From Rhodamnia argentea (lineage: Eukaryota; Streptophyta; Magnoliopsida; Myrtales; Myrtaceae), in contig NC_063157.1 in assembly GCF_020921035.1 (NCBI RefSeq), forward strand, positions 10,700,001 to 10,764,000: a DNA stretch of 64,000 nucleotides. Reading direction: 5' to 3'. Shown one piece after another: positions 21,116 through 33,300 of this stretch (the stretch's first letter is position 1; every line of letters starts with the position of its first letter). The notes under the pieces were generated by a model. That model was not told the origin of the DNA. It did no database searches and saw only the letters and a list, made by a program, of their open reading frames with translations. The translations under genes and the position numbers were made by a program.

Positions 21116-24100
21116 ATGGCCGGAGGAGAAGCTGTCTCTTCGAATTCGCCTGCCAAACCGGCGATCCTTGGACATAACAGCAACGCCATCAACGCGAAGC
21201 TCGTGATTTCTCGAAGACACCCTTTTCTTTTCTTCTTCTTTTTTTTTTTTTTTTTTTTTCTGTGTTTCCCATCGATTTCGCGTAGAAGGTGAATGACTCG
21301 TTGACGACTTCTTCTTCTTATTGTTCAGGTATTGCTGGGAGACATGGGTTCCGGCAAATCCAGCCTGGTCTTGCGCTTCGTCAAGAACCAGTTCTTTGAT
21401 TTTCAGGTCTTTTTCTTTCACTTCCCCATTTCTCGTCCTTCTTCTTGTTTGAGTTCGCAATCTGATTTTATGGGTCATTCTCGGCATGTTCTGTTGCTTC
21501 TTCTGTATATTGATGATGAAACCTGAAACTTGTGAGCTTTTGTTTGAGTTGGGGGGTAGGGTGGGTTTGGTTGGTGATGGCGGTGGCGGGGAGGAGGTTT
21601 GAGAGATCAAATTACATGTACTAAAAATTAGGTTGATCCAATTCTGGGCAACTGTAATCACTTATGGTTCATCCTGCCCGACTGTTTTGTCTGATACCTG
21701 TAATTTGTCATGGTTTTTGTCTGAAGAATGTAAACAAGGATGCAATATTGTTAGGTTTCTGAAGAACTTATTAGTATTTACTTCATGCGTGGAGAGAGAC
21801 TCCTGAAGTAATCCTTGGAGATAAGACTCCTTATCTCCGTCTTCTGCATATATAGCAAGAAGCGTCCACACAATGAAGTATTCCAAACAAATAATATATG
21901 GCAAGTTCCCTTGCCAATCTAGATCAGAACTCCACTGGAGAAAGTGATGAAATTTGGTATGTTTAATAGAGTGAAATGATAGAAACTACCATATGTTCAT
22001 TGCAGACTTTTCCACTTCACTATGCATGTCTATGTTCGGATAGTTTTGGAAATTGACACAAAACTCCAAACGCCCACTTCTCCCTTCAAGGGTAATAAGA
22101 AGGAACACTGAATAAACACCCACTTTTAATTCTTAGAAATGCACTCAAGAAAAAAAATATATATATAATCTCAGATCACTTTATCATCTATAGATAGATC
22201 CACCAAATTAAGTACTATAAAGATTGCACTTTTAAGTGTGGTAAAACTCTTAACATGTGAAGGATGATAGCTCATTAGATTAAGTAAGTGTAGAATTCTT
22301 GACATAGCAATTTTCTTCTTAAATGGTGATAGGGGTGGAAAGAGAGCTATCCAGTGGAAGTGTGCATGCTTGGAAATGACCAAGCTAGTTGTTCTTTTCC
22401 TAGGTAATAACTTCACAAGCCTCCGATTCCATCTTATGCTAAAGTCACGAAAAGATTTTGCATGTTTTCAAGTGGTTTGGAGGGCATTCACTTTACTTCT
22501 TCCCATTATAACTCTCTGGGTTGCTATATCCCATTCCTATTCTGCTTGTGACGGAACCACAGATGTTTGTTTTAGAGCGGGAGGGGGCGGTACCATGGCG
22601 GGGCACCTTTTGGGTCTTATTACATCAATCCAACCGTCTTGGCTGAGAAATATATTAGGGCTTAATTTTGAGAAGTCAACAGTTGGCAAAGCTGCTGGAA
22701 TGTCTGCTCTTCCTGCTCTCAGTGATTTTATTTCTGTCGTTACTGACTCATGATGGTAGGAATCAACTATAGGAGCAGCATTCTTCTCGCGGACAGTGGG
22801 TGTCAATGATGCATCGGTGAAGTTTGAGATATGGGATACTGCAGGTCAGGAAAGGTACCACAGCTTGGCTCCTATGTACTACAGAGGTGCTGCCGCAGCT
22901 ATTATTGTCTATGACATCACTAGCACTGTATGAAATCTTCCCTTTCTGTCTTTGTTCATCTTTTGTAATTTTTGTGCTTGTGTCAATCAATTAGGAAGGT
23001 TAATTACCTCTCCTGTTAGGAGTAGCTTAGAAGTTTTGAACCTTAGGATAGAAGCATGGTAAAAGGAAATGAGGAAGTAATGTTAAATGAATGACTTAGA
23101 ACAGAACGAGTACAAAAGTAATTATGGAAAGTTCAAACAGGACACCGACATAGCATGGTATAGCATTGGTCTCTTTAATTTCATTCTGCTAATGTTCTCG
23201 TGGATTGTAGGAATCATTTGAACGGGCTAAGAAGTGGGTGGAGGAACTTCACAAGCAAGGTGCCTCGCTTACCATCAAACTTGTTTACCTTGTAAAGAGA
23301 AAATTTACAGTGCTTGTATCTTATTCTGCAATACCTTATTGTGGTATCCAAATGTCTTTCCAATCTTTTGGTAATTGATACTTCTAGTAACTGCATATGA
23401 AAAATATCATCATTTCGCAAAATGCATTGCTATTTTTTTTTTTTCTAACTATTCTAGAATCTATTGGAAATGATGCAAGGATGTCAATGTGAACTTGAAA
23501 GATTTTGAAGTGCAATTAAGTCCTTGAGTCTTGGAGAGTTGATGTTGATTGTTGAAGGTTACAAGAATGACTCAATGTACTTTTCTTTTTTTTTGTTCTT
23601 TTTACAATGTTTGTGAACCAAACCATTAAGCAGCCTTCTGCACTATCTTGTAAAAAGCTAGTTTTCCTTTAGAATTTTTTTAGTCAGCTTTCTTTCCCTT
23701 TTTAGAAAAGCAGGCAGCTACTTCTAGCTGATGCATATGTGCTTCTACCAATTCACCTATTGCACTGTGGTACAGAACCTCGTTTTTCACTACTCATCAT
23801 TCAACTCCTATTTTTATGATGTGATTTGGGTAACAATACCGTCATTATTCTACAATTTTCTACTGTTTTTGATGAGAGATGATTTTGTGATTGTTTTAGA
23901 CTTTAAATGTGTTGCTTACTGTGAATTTTGAGTTATTGCAGGAAATCCCAATTTGATAATAACGCTCGCTGGGAATAAGACAGATCTGGAGGACAGAAGA
24001 AAAGTGGCAGCTGCGGTAAACACTGATATTTCTTTAAATTGTTCTGATGATTTTGATGGGCCATTCATTTTGGTTCATTGTTCGGTAATTCTTGTGGTCC

Positions 24101-25785
24101 TCTGTCTCATTTAGCTTGTTAAAGAAAGAAGTGGGTTGTCACCCCATCAAGAAAATGGGAGTCCATTTTCTTGGCTGTTCCATTGTTTGTCCTCATTATT
24201 TCAATGACGAGTTGTCAGCAGCCACTTCAATAAGTCTTGTAGATTTTGACTAGTTTGATTGATTTGAAGGGATTCCGGGTGCAATGGAAGGTAAATCTCT
24301 TGCCACCTAGCACATTTTTTTAGGTGCTTGGCCTGGTCTTTTTAGCATTTTTTACCCAAAATGTGTAAGGCTCTTATAAATCTTTTCCTATTTGTTTTTT
24401 GCAGTGTCATAATCTTTCCGATTCCTAATAGTTCTGTAAAGGCATTTGATAAATCATTTTCTCTGAAATGGGATTGATCATGTATGCAAAGAGCAAGAAC
24501 TCTTGGTTACTGTAGAGTTAGTTTTATCTACCATCAAGGATGAAAGTCAGGTTATACTGTCACTCTTTTCTAAATTTTTGGGTTTTGACGACTTTACATA
24601 CTCAAAGAAATTTTCCAGCTTGTTTGTTTTCTATTGAGTTTGGAAATTGGTGCTCTACCCAGAATTGGTCTTATTGCCGAATTATTTTCAGTCGGTCTAC
24701 ATCTTAGTATCTGCATTGCAGCTCTACAAACCTCTGCGTGTTCATAATATACTATGATGTTGCAGGACGGACGCATGTATGCAGAAGAAAGGCAACTCGT
24801 GTTCATAGAAACATCTGCTAAGACTGCCACTAATGTCAGCAAACTGTTCTATGAAATAGGTAAGCCTCTATTCTTCAATGGAAGCATTAAATAAAGAAAC
24901 GAATAATGTGTTTTAGCATTTGTTCCCCTTCCTTCTCATAATATAAGGTGACCAAGTCAATGGGTGGGTTTGGTTCAGTATTCCCAAGGGATTTTCAGCC
25001 TCCAAAGCCCATTGGGAGAATGCTGAAGCATTTGGTTAAGCTTTGAGATAGCATTTGACTAAATTTTGGCCTTGGGAAAGTTGCAAGCCCAATCCTGGTC
25101 CCTACCAGCATTGGGCTTTCAGCATTTGGCCAAATGCTAAGAGATTTTTTTCCTTCCAAAACTAACCTCATCAATTCCTTATTTTTTCTTTTTTGCCCCC
25201 TTTTTTATTATTTATCTTTTTCGCTGGTCTGGCAATGGATAATTTTTGTAATTAAAAATTAAAAAATTGCATTGAAAGCCCCTTTGGAATGTTGTTTTTG
25301 TGAAACACCATTCAACCCAAAGCCCATTTTCAAATGAGATTTTACCAAACGCAATTAGCATTTTCCTAAACCCCTTTAGGTTGAAGGCATTTGCATTTCC
25401 TCAAAGCTCATTTCAAATGTTGAACCAAACCCACCCAATGTCTAAGAAGCCCTAGGGGTGGGCATTGTGCGTGGTTGACAAAAAAATGTAAACTCAAATC
25501 TAGCAGAAATTGAGAAAACTGCATTTGTATGAGCAAAGGTGGTTTTGTGATTTTGTTGCCTTCATTGTTCTTTTTTGGGGTTATGTCATGATATAATGTT
25601 GGGGTTTCTTGCGGTCTTAGTAGCAATCGTATATTCTGGACAGTCTTTTAACTGCTATTGCTATTGTGCTGAAAACAGCTAAGAGGTTGCCCAGAGTTCA
25701 GGCTATGCAGAATTCAGCGCCGGCGGGGATGGTTCTAGTGGATAGAAGCTTTGAAGAAACCCGATCTGCATCCTGTTGTTCATGA
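21116..25785 (+). CDS. RABF2: Rab5-type small GTPase (RABF2 / RHN1-like), 218 aa
   Basis: This is a prenylated GTPase that directs traffic at plant endosomes and toward the vacuole. Coding exons: 21116-21202, 21329-21406, 22760-22927, 23211-23259, 23942-24015, 24766-24859, 25679-25785; total 657 nt in frame. The P-loop is [13 protein letters not shown], the effector loop [11 protein letters not shown], and then come [27 protein letters not shown] and [10 protein letters not shown]. The tail ends SASCCS, with the cysteine pair for geranylgeranylation. Start choice: the ATG at 21116 is in frame with NAINAKLV, the usual Rab5 beginning. It adds an extension of about 20 residues ([15 protein letters not shown]...) before it, so the protein is longer than the roughly 200 aa of RHA1/RHN1. 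The [18 protein letters not shown] stretch replaces the more usual KVTAEEARLYAEENGLFF, so this copy is somewhat diverged. Confidence 0.92.
24962..25436. mobile_element. MITE in the last intron of the Rab5 gene (475 bp)
   Basis: The left end is GGGTGGGTTTGGTTCA and the right end TGAACCAAACCCACCC, an inverted pair of 16 bases. Both ends are flanked by AAT in direct orientation (24959-24961 and 25437-25439), which could be a 3-bp target duplication. The inner sequence keeps a patchy inverted similarity (GCCCATT / AAAGCCCATTTT and CATTTGGCC-type words). There is no transposase. A PIF/Harbinger-like or related DNA transposon origin is possible, but the superfamily is not proven. Confidence 0.65.
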
Positions 25786-26962
25786 ATTCTTATCAACTCT
25801 CTGTTCATTCCTTTCCTTTTTCTCCTCACGTTGTATAGTTGTCTTCCACTCGAGTTCCTTGATCTTTTAGTTCTTGATGCCTATGTATAAAAACGAATTA
25901 GACTGAAACACCACTTGTGAAACTGCAAAACCAATTGAAGTTAGGGAGTTAGTTCATACAAACCTAGTAAATTCCTCGTTAATCAGTGAAGACTGGAATC
26001 TCTCTCTCTCTCAGTTATAATGAACACCAATCTAATCTTTTCTGACTAGACGGAGTTGGTCTGTGCTATTATGTTCGGTGTTACATTAATTCTTTTGTAA
26101 ACTCCAAGAGCTTATCATCTCATGATAGTCTTCTTGCACATCTTTTAAAGATGTCGCCCCTTCTAATCCGCAGTCATATTTTTCCTCATGGTCTTCTGGT
26201 CCTACCTAGTATTTCTTTTTGTGGTCATTCTCTTTTCCTGGTGCTTCTTCTTTTGAAACTTCCATTCTAGACAAGCTTTTCCTCAAAACTCCATTTGCTC
26301 GATTCGCTACTGAGATTCAAGTGTTTCCATTTCATCTTTTCACATACATATTTGCATAAAATTAGCTGCTTTATCAAAGGGCTTGTCCCGAACCAATCCT
26401 TGCTCTTATGTTATGGTGTCAAATGTGATCCGTGCTATGCCAATGACTGCTTGCAAATAAGGACAGCAAAATTCAAGATAAGGGCTTCGATTGATTTGGT
26501 TCCTATCTTGGGAGCCACAACGTGTTGCATGTAATGTGGTGACGAGTGGAAATCAAAGATAGATTTATCAACTGTGACTTCTGACGCCCATCGTGCACTC
26601 TTGTAGTTTCAGTGAGCATTATTTAGAAAATCCACTTGGACTTGCTGACATTCATTACTTTCATTTGATATATTACTCAGTCACCATCTTTGCCATGAAA
26701 GAGGTTCAAACAAATGCATTAAATCATCGTATCGGAAACTCTGACATTGCAGTATCGCACAATCCTCATTGGGGTGAAAATAGCTAAATAATGGAAACTC
26801 TACATTGCGCAACCTTCATCCTGGTCATCTGATGTACTTCAAACCTTTGATAGAGATAATAGCGTGCAATAACATAAATTACAGGTGAAGTTTCAGGACT
26901 CCAACGATTAGCATGGTCCAACAAAAACACTGAATACATTACGATAAAAAAATTTCAGAAGA
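25786..26962. other. 3' flank of the Rab5 gene, no gene seen
   Basis: Contains the 3' UTR of the Rab5 gene and spacer. The frames at 26295-26534 and 26593-26787 have no recognisable product. A short CT run lies at 25999-26013. Confidence 0.45.
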
Positions 26963-27305
26963 GAACATCTTTCTCGTATTTTAACTCTCGAAGGGGGATC
27001 ACAAGTAAATGCTTTCCTTAACTTTCCAAACACCAATCCATCTAAAGACCAACACATCGAGCTTGCTTGATTGGGCCATTCACTAATCCAAAAAATTTAC
27101 AGAGAGGTTCAAAATTCAACTGATCAAAGATGGTTCAAACAAATACATAAAATAATTGTAAGCTACATTTCGACCAGTGATTCTCAAAAAAGAACATATT
27201 TCGGGAATTTAACTCTCAAAGGGGAATGACAAGCAAATGTAATGCTCTCCTTACCTTTCCTTCCATACACCAACCGTCCGAGACCCAACACCAATGTGCT
27301 TGCTT
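26963..27305. repeat. Diverged tandem duplication beyond the SUA stop
   Basis: Unit one (26963-27068) carries TTAACTCTCGAAGGGGGATC and later AACACATCGAGCTTGCTT. Unit two (about 27191-27305) carries TTAACTCTCAAAGGGGAATG and ACACCAATGTGCTTGCTT. The words GGTTCAAACAAA precede unit two at about 27131 and occur again at 26703. The block lies just past the minus-strand SUA stop, so part may be its 3' UTR. Confidence 0.5.
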
Positions 27306-27362
27306 CCAATAAATACATTGACAACAACTAAGATCAGCTATTGTTTATCAGCAAATTTCAGT

Positions 27363-30300
27363 CTAAGACATTTCTCGGAACCTAGCAAGGGCCTTCTTTT
27401 GAATAAGAGTCTTGTAGCTATCCCCAGCTTGCACCTCTAGGCTAGGATCAAGCTTCTTTTGCTGACTACCAAGACCTGCTCTCCTATCCATCGCTTGTGC
27501 TTGGACAGGCTCTATCATGCCACTGCCATCCTTCCCCAGTCCCTGGGCATCATATCAAATACAAGAGGACACGAACACACTGAACACATCAGCGGCAAGT
27601 ACTGACAAGCATTACAACATCCCATTTCAGGTTTGCCTGTTGGTCCCAAAAATCAAGCACTCTATGCACAGGCTAATAGTCCTTTGCGAAAGAAGGGGCT
27701 TCAGAAAACATGGTGCCCATTCTTTCAAGCACATTGGTCAAATCAATAGTCTGCACGTAAACTAGCCTGAAATCCCCATGCTTCAGTGGGAAAAAGAACT
27801 ATCTTTTTCCAAAATTTAAGCGCTCTAAAGGCTATGCTTTCTTTGACCCAAAAATGAAGGCTGTATTCCATAGTTCACTGTGGCCAATAATTGATTTTGT
27901 TGATTATAAAATTCTCTTGGAGTCATATGCAGGGTCGCTTCTGCCTAAAAGAAATCCACCACCAAGGCCATTACGATTCTTGAGTAAAAAGGTCTAACTT
28001 ATTGACATAAAACTAGGGTGAAATGTCAGCCTACAAGAAAAAATACCCGCTTTGATGTTATTAAAGATGTTACTTGGGGTGGGGGGCTATGCCAATAGTA
28101 TTTACCAGTGGCATCATAAAAGCAAAAATATATTAATAATATAAAATAAAAGTGGGAAACAGTACCAAGCCTTCATGCCAGCCCATGCTGCGGAGCATCC
28201 GGTTCCCTACATTGTTCTCATCAATTGCTTTTTCTGCTGTAATCACCTCATAGCTCTGAGCAGCGACACTCGCATCTCCAGCCCCACGTGAGCCCCCTAC
28301 TCCAGGGGGAAATGGCATTGAATCCAAAGAACTCTTTTTGAAGGCCAGATCTCGATCTCCAAGAGATGAAGAAATGATGGGCAGAATTTCTCACAAGTTA
28401 ATACATTATCAACATTACATGCAAGCAACGGACTAACGAAGCCTAGTTTCTTTCTTCGGAAGGGGTAAAAAGGATAGTGCCCTTATGAACATTAAAATTC
28501 TCATTATTGCACTTATGAAACAAGACTGGACTATGAAGAAACGAGGAAAAGGAAGTGAAGGAGGAGAAGGAAAGGAAGGACGGCAGGAAGGGATTAACAC
28601 CAATGACAAAGTTATGCAAGCTTACTCAAATCCATGGTGTCATGGTCCAACATATCATCTCCAACAGAAGAACCATATAAGCTCCTCCTCTCAGCAGCTC
28701 GATCCCTATAGCTCGATTGAGGTTGTTCCTTGTTAATAGAAGCAGAACTCAAAGGCATTTCAGAGAATCTCCTCTTGCCACTTCCAGCAGCCGAAGGTGG
28801 TGTATAAGAACCCAAAGCAGATACATCTGTTTTGAATGGAGTGATGCCGGTTGATGCATCAGTATTTGCCAAAGAAGATGAACCTGCAGCAGAAGCAAAA
28901 GTTGAAGACATTGAAACTCCACCACATGACCCTGAAAAAACATCTGATTTCAATAAACCTCTTCCGGAGCCCCTAATAACACCCATCAAAGCCCCGCCTG
29001 AGCTATTGCTAACAGGCCACGGTTTTCCCTGAGCCTCCGAAGTAACATTCTGGACCGCAGGTATAGCAGTGCTAACTCCTGCATTTGATGTGGTACCATT
29101 CCTTATGGTATTCAAGTCGGGTTTAACCTTCCCCTTGACAGATTGTCCAACACCAAATGATTTGTCGTCAGCAGAAGCAGACAGCGGGTTGTCATTCAGG
29201 GCCACACGAGTAGCTTGTCCTTCATGACTCCTCTGTTTCCACATTGTCAACACATTGCTCATCTTCTTTTTGCTGGCCATGATACTACTTTTGGAAGCAA
29301 GTTTGATCTCCTTCAGCTTCTCCTTCTCTTTCTTCTCTGCAGCTATTGCAGCTGCTGCAGCAGCCTGGACTGCATCCGGTAGGGAAGCAGCTTTCTCAGC
29401 TGAGCTTATCGTTGCAGCTGGCGCAGAGATCACAACCTTCCTAGTACTGGAACTATCTGATCCTTTAGTCAGCTCAGATATCTTATTAGATGTGGAGCTG
29501 GCATTTTGGTCGGTGCAAGGAATATATTGCTGAGTTTGGTGATCAAATGTATACCAGACGCCATTATTACCATCGTAATAAAGACCTGCAGATCCACCCA
29601 ACCAAAATGGAATCAAGAATTAGTCCATTCCACCGAAACTAAAAATATCCTCCCTTGTCTCTTTCTTCCACCGGAAAGGCAGAGCGGTTGATTATGAAAA
29701 ACACTCTGGTGATCCTTATTAGAAGCCTAAGGTTCTTATGGAATCAGGTAACCAACAGTAAGAAGTGATGCATCATATCCACTTATGTAACTCCTCCTCC
29801 GACAACAAAAAATCAATACTATCAACGGCTAGCTATTATGTATATTCATCTAAAAGGTACCATGACTTTAACTAAAAAACTATCATCTTCTTGGATAAAT
29901 CTGGATATTTTGCCTGCGGTAGAATCCTAACAAGATCCTTACACTGCGGTCAAGACATAGGGTTAGGTACAAACAACACATAACCAGTTTCCATAAGAAA
30001 GATAGCTAAGCAGTAAGCACTAAAATAATGAGGAACGGGGAAATCTATACTGCATACTGTCTCTGATACGTATATATGCAATCCATGCCAAGCTTAAGTA
30101 AGCCAAATAACTTCAAACTAACCCACTCCACAACCTCCTTAGAAAAGAGGACTGTGAAAAATAATTTCTGGAAGATAAAAAGCATATAAACTAGAAAACA
30201 TTTTCTCGCTCACTGAATCCTCCACACAGAAAACAAAAAGCTTCTCTGCAATGAAAGAACTGAACCTATGATACCACTAAAGATCACGAAATTGTCAAGA

Positions 30301-33300
30301 ACCAGAAGCTCATCAGGAAGTTCACACAAGAGAGAGCAACTATTTGTTTAACAACTATTCAATTCCCTATGCAAGAAGCAACAATCCACTTCCTGATAGA
30401 TAGCAGGCCCAAGAGCAAAAAGAAACCTGGATTTATCAGAGAATCAAGGGAGAAAAGGGGGAAAAAAAAAACAAAACCTGAAGTTCCATCATAGTAGAAC
30501 CCGGAGCCAGCATCGTAATAGTAACCAGACGCTTCATCCCACACGAAGCCAGATTGTGGAGCTGAACCATCTTTTTTAGCAGAGATGTCTCCACTCCCAT
30601 GTTCCTGTCCACCAGAGGATTGTTTGTCTTCCGGGTTATATTCCTTTGGCGCCCATCCAACAGCATCATACTTGAATGAGAGAGTGAAGCAATCAGATTA
30701 TTATCCCACTTGTATTTAAACTTATCATGTGAATGACAAATCTCAAACTAAGGGCGTTCCACATCCATTTGCATGCATGGATACAGGAAATAAGTCAACT
30801 AGTTGATTGATCAATAACATCCTAAAAAGAGCATAAACCAAAAATTATAGAGCAAGAAAACAAGGAAAAAAACAAAACAGAAATAAATAGATTACTTGCT
30901 GAGCAAATGTCGCTGCCTCAATTGCTGCCGCAGCTAGGCTGCTCGACTGAGACGATGCTGACGGCCCTGATCCTGGACCAAGAACACTTTTTGCATATGC
31001 TACTCGAAGTATCTGCCCATTCTTCTCAAGTGTTGTCCCATTTGTAGCTTCAAGAGCTTTAGTTGCATCATCAACCTACAAAAGGCAAAACCACATGGCT
31101 TCAGATATATCCAATGAAACAACCATCACATTGCCAACTGGCTCCTCATGATGAAGAAAAAGTAGATTCAAATATTGAAAAACCATTGAACTGGATTTGT
31201 CACATCACATGGTAATAGATAGCAGAATGAAGAAAACCAAGGAAGGTTGACAAATTCAAAGTGCAAGCTCGTGTTTGAAAATGAGTGGTTGAAAGTGTGA
31301 CGTTAGGCCTATCGCTTAACATGTTATCCCCCCACCAACACCCCCCCCAAAAAAATAAAATAAAATAAAATAAAATAAATCACAGTCCATTACATGCTCT
31401 GATTAAACTAAGCCTACATGGTGGGATGGAATAGGGCCACACAATTCGAGCAAGAGGATAGAACACTCAGCCTGTTTTGTGAGCAAGCGAACAAACTTGG
31501 ACCGCAACAGTAGGTAAACAAACCCTGAATGCGGGAACCTGTATTTTTAGATGAACAGTACGACTCACTCATAATTTTACCTCTTGCCGTACAAATAAGC
31601 TTCAACTCCCTCTGCGGGTGGAGAAAAACCTTACTCATAGTATCCCATGTATAGACTCTCTTTTCTTACTCTCATTCTAAGACCTGTATGAAGTGAATTC
31701 CACTTTCCTTTTAACTTTTGACAATTTGCAAATTTTCCAGAACTCACATTTGACTTTTATTTAATCTAAAATACGTGAATTCTTTAACTTTACTCATAAC
31801 TTTCCACGTTTGGATTCGATTTTAACTTCAATTTTTTAGTGGAAAGTCATAACTAGAAGCGAGAGGTAGCCAATAAGTGCATACAGGCTATCAGATACAA
31901 ATCTGAGTTGTATGCTCCATTTCCAATTTTTAAAGAATTGCATGGAGAGAATGGCCCGGAGGAGGTAAGCCGAAGCAAATCATTGTTGACTAGAAAAACT
32001 ACGAACAGGGAATGATCTTTTTTGTACAAAGACATGCTTCTAGATTTACCCCCACTTCTGGTATCTAGTGAGAACTCGATTAAACATCTTCCCCCCTATC
32101 CCTGATTAGTTGGCTCCTTTTTCATGCATAGGCCAGATTAAGCACATAAACAGGTCCTCCTAAAGCTTCACAGTAATAAAAATTCCCAAAGACAGCCATG
32201 CACTAAATTTTGATAGTATATGCAGTTGAATATTGGAGTCGCCTTAACAACTTAGCAGCCCTAGACCCTGACTTTTATTCCTTACAGACTTGAGAACAGG
32301 TATTTTTATGAAGAAAGAAGATACAAACACAACATATGGAAGCAAGACAAATTGTTGACAGGAAATAATACAATGGAGAAATGCATCAGAATAAACACAC
32401 CGAGTAAAAGTGTACAAACGCAAATCCCCTTGATACGTGAGTAAATTTGTCTCTCACAAGACGAAGATCCTGCAAAAAATAAAATTAGCTTTTTCTAGAT
32501 GAGTAAAAACAGCCGCAGGTATTAGTATCTTAGGTAAAGGCCCAAAAAAAGATGACAATGAATATTACTTTAATTGGAGCGTGTTTGGAGAATTCATATC
32601 GAATCATTTCTTCATCGGCATTTTCATCCAACCCGCGCACCACCAAAACATGTGTTGGCCCTGATCACTCAACTGACTTAGCATACCCAAAAATGTTTCA
32701 AGGTATATTGCATATCGATCAGGCAACATGGACATACCTGCCTCCAGTCCCTTCTTCGCTAATGTTGATTGACTCGATATCATATCTGCTGACGGAGCAT
32801 CATCTGTTCGTGGCTCATTACACTGATATCCCAGAAAAGGAATGAGCAGATTTAGCAAAAGAGACAATACACAAACCAGAAAAGCGATAATATTTCTCTT
32901 TCCATATATATTTTTAAATACAGGCTATCACCAAACCAGAAAAGAAAGGCATTGACTTAGAGGCACACCTACTGATGCAAAAATAAATATGACACTGAAA
33001 GTCGAATAATCAGAAAACAATATACAGTTGGAGTAACTGTTACAAATGTGAATTAAGGAGAAAAATCACTGTTTGCACTGATTATCGAAAAACGTAAACT
33101 AGAGCAGGCACCACCATTCCACTTCCCCATTGAAGCAGTAAAAACTAAACTAGGATGGCGTCCATCCATTAACTGACCGAGAGGAGACTTAACCCATCAC
33201 AATTCAAGGATCACTATAAAGCATTAAAGGAAGACACGAACCTGGAAGCAAGATGTTCGCCTTGCAAAATTAACGCAACCACAGATCGTGCACATCCAAT

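Noticed and set aside
21065..21661. 198-codon minus-strand frame opposite Rab5 exons 1-2
   Set aside because: Its lysine/serine-rich product comes from the complement of pyrimidine-rich leader and intron sequence. It has no domain, and the plus strand has a complete gene.
22370..22753. 127-codon plus-strand frame inside Rab5 intron 2
   Set aside because: It ends just before the exon 3 acceptor, interrupts the GTPase between the P-loop and the effector loop, and resembles nothing.
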